Assembly (NCBI GenBank): GCA_014621425.1
Contig: JAANBB010000234.1
Location: 1-62,065 of the forward strand
Direction: 5' to 3'
Origin: Cylindrodendrum hubeiense
Taxonomy: Eukaryota; Ascomycota; Sordariomycetes; Hypocreales; Nectriaceae
DNA length: 62,065 nucleotides
Numbering within the stretch: the stretch's first letter is position 1; every line of letters starts with the position of its first letter. The position numbers were made by a program, and so were the translations under genes. The notes beneath the pieces were generated by a model. That model was not told where the DNA came from and searched no databases. It was given only the letters and a program-made list of their open reading frames with translations. Shown here piece by piece: positions 58,342 to 62,065 of the stretch.

Positions 58342-61192
58342 GGAGTAATACGGCTGTACCATAGGGGAGCTACTAGACCTGGATCGAGCATTGCTTATTG
58401 TTTTTCCTTCGCTCGTTGGGTTAAAATCATGGATAGAGAGCATTTCGTTCAAGACTTGCTGCATACACATCAATATAATCATACTCTACGAAACTCGTGC
58501 TCTTAAGTGCTCGCTGATGCTCTCTGACCGAAACCTATGTCAGGCAGGGTCTCAAGCTTCGGCAGGGTTTAGGCGATGGTGGCATTCTGAGGGGAAAGCG
58601 TTTCGCAAGACTGAGCACTGCCTCTGGGACGCGCGGCTAAGGTTTCATTGGGCTTACGAGAAACCGCGAAATAATCCAGCACTTTGCCTCTATGCTATTA
58701 GCATCTCTTTCCAGCCCAGGCTCGCTTATTAGTTTGCTGCCTGCAAGGTCGAGCTAGTTACCTAGCGACTGTGCAAAAGCGAGTAAGGCAGTGATGACAG
58801 TCCGGGCTTGTGCCCTATGGGTACACAAGGAGTTAGAACCCCGGGCTGAAGGTTCCTCATTGAGGGAAGGCAAATTACCCATTGCCTGTTGCATTTTAGT
58901 GTTGGTCAGTTGCTGCGGGCTGATATAAATGGACGGGTGTCATTTGATAATGACGATTTACAGTAGGATCTGCCAAGCTGTGCGAGGGGAAACTGCAAAT
59001 CCCAGTCTGGCGAGGTTGGATGGTTGGATGGTGGCTGGACTAGGGACGCAACCAGGCATCGGCGAGAAGAGGGGGTGGTCAAGCATTGGATTGTACCATG
59101 GAATGCTCGTGATAGGGACCGTTACTGCGGGTGGCCCCCTCGCTTGCCATGTCGGCAATGGCTTGGAGGAGTTCCGTAGAGTGCTGGGCAGCATAGAGTT
59201 CTGAGGCTTGAGGGGGGGTTTTGTGCTACGATTTTCGGGCTCTTTGACCCGCGAAGCTTAACATTGGCGAAGACGAGCCCGGGAGGGGAGGTGGTGAGGT
59301 GGTGAGGTTGTTTATGGCACTGTGCATGCACATAGATGAATAGAGCGGTTGTTAACTCATCACGACGCTGTGTAACCAGGGTCGCTGGGGTACACGGCCC
59401 GGATGGGTGAAACTGGCGGCCAGGGAAGAGAGGGAAAAAAATCGATAGCGCTATTCTCTGGGCTGGCACGGCGTCGGCCGCCAATCACCCATGGTGTCTT
59501 AATCTACCTGGCGTGGTCGGGGTCTTCGGGAGGATGCGGGAGATGAGGGAAAGGGGGGGAGAGTTTGAGTGGCAACTAATTGGAAGGGAGCGAAATGAAC
59601 TCTGGCTCCTAGGGCAGACAGATATTCCATCCTGGCCACTGGATAGATGGCGATGCATGGCAATGTACGGGAATTGATTCTTTACCGGAGGATAGATGCC
59701 GCTGATGGTGATGGACGGCTATGCTGGCGGTGATGATGGTGAATGTTGTTAATAGAGCCGAGAGTGGACACTTTTGCCTCGAGGTGGCGGAAAGGCTAAA
59801 TGAATCCAGGCCATCGGTCTGTGTCTGTGTGTTTAGATAGTAGCCCAGCCAATCAGCCAATCAGCCAACCGGCTAGAGCCATGTTCTCGCCCAGCTGGCG
59901 AAATGGATGCCATCAATTGGCGCGGCCGAGACAAAACGGAAAGCGGGACTCTTGTGGTCGCAAGTAATTCATCGCTACGGATTATACAGATATGAGATGG
60001 GGTATACGCGGACCCGGGCATGTGGGAACTGGGGTCAGGGAGAGTGGCCAAAGACGGTGTCAAGAGCGTGAGGGACAGCTGAAGGAGGAGAGCATAATAA
60101 GCCCATCATATCATGCAACAACAACACACACCCACACTGACACAGACGCACACACACACACCATGCCGTCCCGCCCTTACTCCGCTTTTTATATGCGACG
60201 ACGATCAAAAGAAAAAGGCGAAAAAGAAAGGAAAGAGGGAAACCGGATGAGGGAATAGACAAGGAAGGCGGCCTTTGGCAAAGCACGGATGGACGCTGGT
60301 GCCACCTAGTTGCTCCCACTGAGCGCGGATGGGGGCAGGGGAAGAAGCCCAGAGGGCGGCCGTCTTAGGAAACTCTGATGGCGCTATCGGGCTATCTTGC
60401 GTAATAAATGGATGGGAACGGGGAATGGGGGACGAGGTGGGCAAAAAACCCTTGGGCTTTTTAGTTGGCTTGGCTGGGGGCGGCGGCGGCGGAATGGATT
60501 GGATTGGACTGGACTTGGCTGGGCCGGGTCTAATTGCTAGACACAAACCGAGGACAGACAGAGAGAAAGAAGGGTAATCATATCGAGCAAGGAAGAAAGG
60601 CCATTGAGGAGATGAGACAGGAAACTGTACAATGGCAAACGGCAAACGGCCAAGGACAAGACTCGCCTGGCTTCTCCATCTACGGTCGCGTCCACTTGTT
60701 GTTGTACCTACCTAGTAATCCATCGTCTTTGCCCCTGGTTTCGCGACTCGTCCATCTGGTTTTACTTTGCCTGTGGCTCGCCGACTCGCCGGCTTTCCTG
60801 GGGTCACTCACTCACGCTCGCTGGCTCTCGCTCTCGCTCTCTTTCTCTCGCACCATTTCACCACTCAGCCAGTCCAATCCGTCCATCCGCCCATTCAGCC
60901 AGCCCATCCATTCCAATCTCCTCTTGCCCAATCTCTTGGTCCATTCTCCCATTCTCTCTCCCATTTCCCCATCGGCCCCCCTCAGACTTAATCTTCAACC
61001 CTCCCCCCCCCAGCCGCCGTTTTTTGTCTCTTGTGCAAATCGCCTTACGCTACGCGCCTTGTCTTGCTCTTTCGCGCTCGCGCCTCCTCGCATACACAGA
61101 CCCGTGTGCTTACCTTGTCAGTCGGGGAGTTTCGCCCACGACTTGCCGTGACGCATACACGCACCGGCGAGGTTACAGATTTACAACCAGGA

Positions 61193-61228
61193 GAGCAAAA
61201 CGAGCAAAACGGGCAAAAAGAGCAAAAC
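61193..61228. repeat. Four 9-bp tandem units (GAGCAAAAC)
   Basis: GAGCAAAAC twice, the variant GGGCAAAAA, then GAGCAAAAC again. Confidence 0.85.
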
Positions 61229-61718
61229 CCACCATACGCACACACAATCCAAGTGGGTGACGGCACGACTCAAATACATCGCATCATATTACGACACGAC
61301 ACGCCGCCCAAATCAACCCCAACCAGATCAGGGATCCGTCCATCTCTCCCCCCCCTCTCTTCCCTACCTATTCATTCACACTGCAACTCTCTCGCTTGTC
61401 GGCATTGTCGGCTGCTGTAAGCCTGTGACTGACGGCCACCCGCATTGACCGCGAGACCCAGACGATAAACGCTCGCCCGTCTCTGCCTCCATTCCGCGAC
61501 TCCTTCAGGCCTGGCTGTCCTCCTGTTTATGCTTTGTGCCTGGGGGTTGGGGCCACTCTCTCAGCATTGGCATTGCGTTGCCTGCCTGCGTTCCGCACCT
61601 ATTTCCGGTCTTACCTTGGCTTGCCTGACGGCCAGCTGAATTAAGTATTGCCCTTGGGTCTAGCAACTCGTTTGTCCTCTGCGCCCGGCGGCCCATTCTT
61701 TACCTTTTACATAACACG

Positions 61719-61754
61719 CACCTCTCGCACCTCTCGCACCTCTCACACCTCTCG
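61719..61754. repeat. Four 9-bp tandem units (CACCTCTCG)
   Basis: CACCTCTCG x2, CACCTCTCA, CACCTCTCG, within the pyrimidine-rich tract. A further CAACACG repeat follows at about 61913-61934. Confidence 0.85.
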
Positions 61755-62065
61755 TACCTTTTTTCCCTCCCTCCCTTCTTCATTCAACCTTTGCCTCTTC
61801 CCCAACCAACGAACCTTGAGAGGGCGACTGCATACCTCGGAAGCCTCTCCGAACAAGGACGCACACACAGACACGGTGACGGAAAGTCGCAAAACGCACA
61901 ACACAGACGCAACACGCAACACGCAACACGCACCGCACTCTGCTGGCCTGTCTCGAATCGTTTTAATTTTAGATACCATCCTCGTGTCGCTGACCCGCTT
62001 CTTCTGCATCTACTCTCTATTCCTCTTTCTGCCCTTTCACCTTTTCACCTTTTCAACGTTCCCAT

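Larger units (their letters stand above)
58342..62065. other. Intergenic, 3.7 kb ending in a pyrimidine-rich leader-like tract
   Basis: No credible gene. From about 60.7 kb the plus strand is strongly C/T-rich with few ATGs and several short tandem repeats, ending …CAACGTTCCCAT at the edge. This pattern suits the promoter and long 5' leader of a plus-strand gene starting past 62065. Confidence 0.5.

Overview
The window is nuclear DNA of a filamentous ascomycete (Pezizomycotina), most likely a sordariomycete and probably Hypocreales. The signs are short introns (about 44-90 bp) with GTRNGT donors and CTAAC/CTAAT-like branch sites, GC-rich coding sequence, and a set of unmistakably fungal genes: a DASH subunit, a TamA/DAL81-type regulator, a SurE-TTL fusion and a Pmc1-type calcium pump. 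The order is inferred from the look of the proteins, since no search could be run. Gene density is low: fifteen protein genes in 62 kb, separated by several 3-6 kb stretches with no credible coding sequence. I saw no rRNA, tRNA, CRISPR array, intact transposon or secondary-metabolite cluster.

Layout. 1-891: the C-terminal part of a fungal transcription factor cut by the window edge. 1509-2692 (-): an MDR-family oxidoreductase. 3650-8466 (-): a multi-pass membrane protein with a very long disordered tail. 11395-12183 (+): a flavin-binding split-barrel protein. 12343-14207 (-): a membrane-anchored aminopropyltransferase-like protein. 17397-19895 (-): a TamA/DAL81-like nitrogen regulator with a 5.4 kb empty upstream region. 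25333-26229 (-): a GNAT acetyltransferase. 27051-29127 (-): a secreted tyrosinase. 32416-33540 (-): a DHDPS-family aldolase.

36679-44405 is a compact cell-cycle block: mcm10 (-) is divergent from rnh202 (+), rnh202 is convergent with duo1 (-), and duo1 is divergent from a conserved SP/TP-rich nuclear protein of unknown role (+). The two shared promoters carry three perfect MluI cell-cycle boxes (ACGCGT), suggesting common G1/S control of replication, ribonucleotide repair and kinetochore genes. 45173-47704 (+) is a PBY1-type SurE-TTL fusion. After a 6.4 kb desert, 54076-58341 (+) is a Pmc1/NCA-2-like Ca2+-ATPase. The last 3.7 kb is non-coding and becomes a pyrimidine-rich, repeat-bearing tract that looks like the leader of a plus-strand gene beyond the edge.

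The gene models were assembled by hand: each junction was checked for GT-AG ends and reading phase, but none is supported by transcripts. No wholly new system is evident. The most interesting items are the MCB-linked cell-cycle block, the uncharacterised nuclear protein at its end, the membrane protein with a possible alternatively spliced C-terminus, and the unexplained large intergenic spaces.
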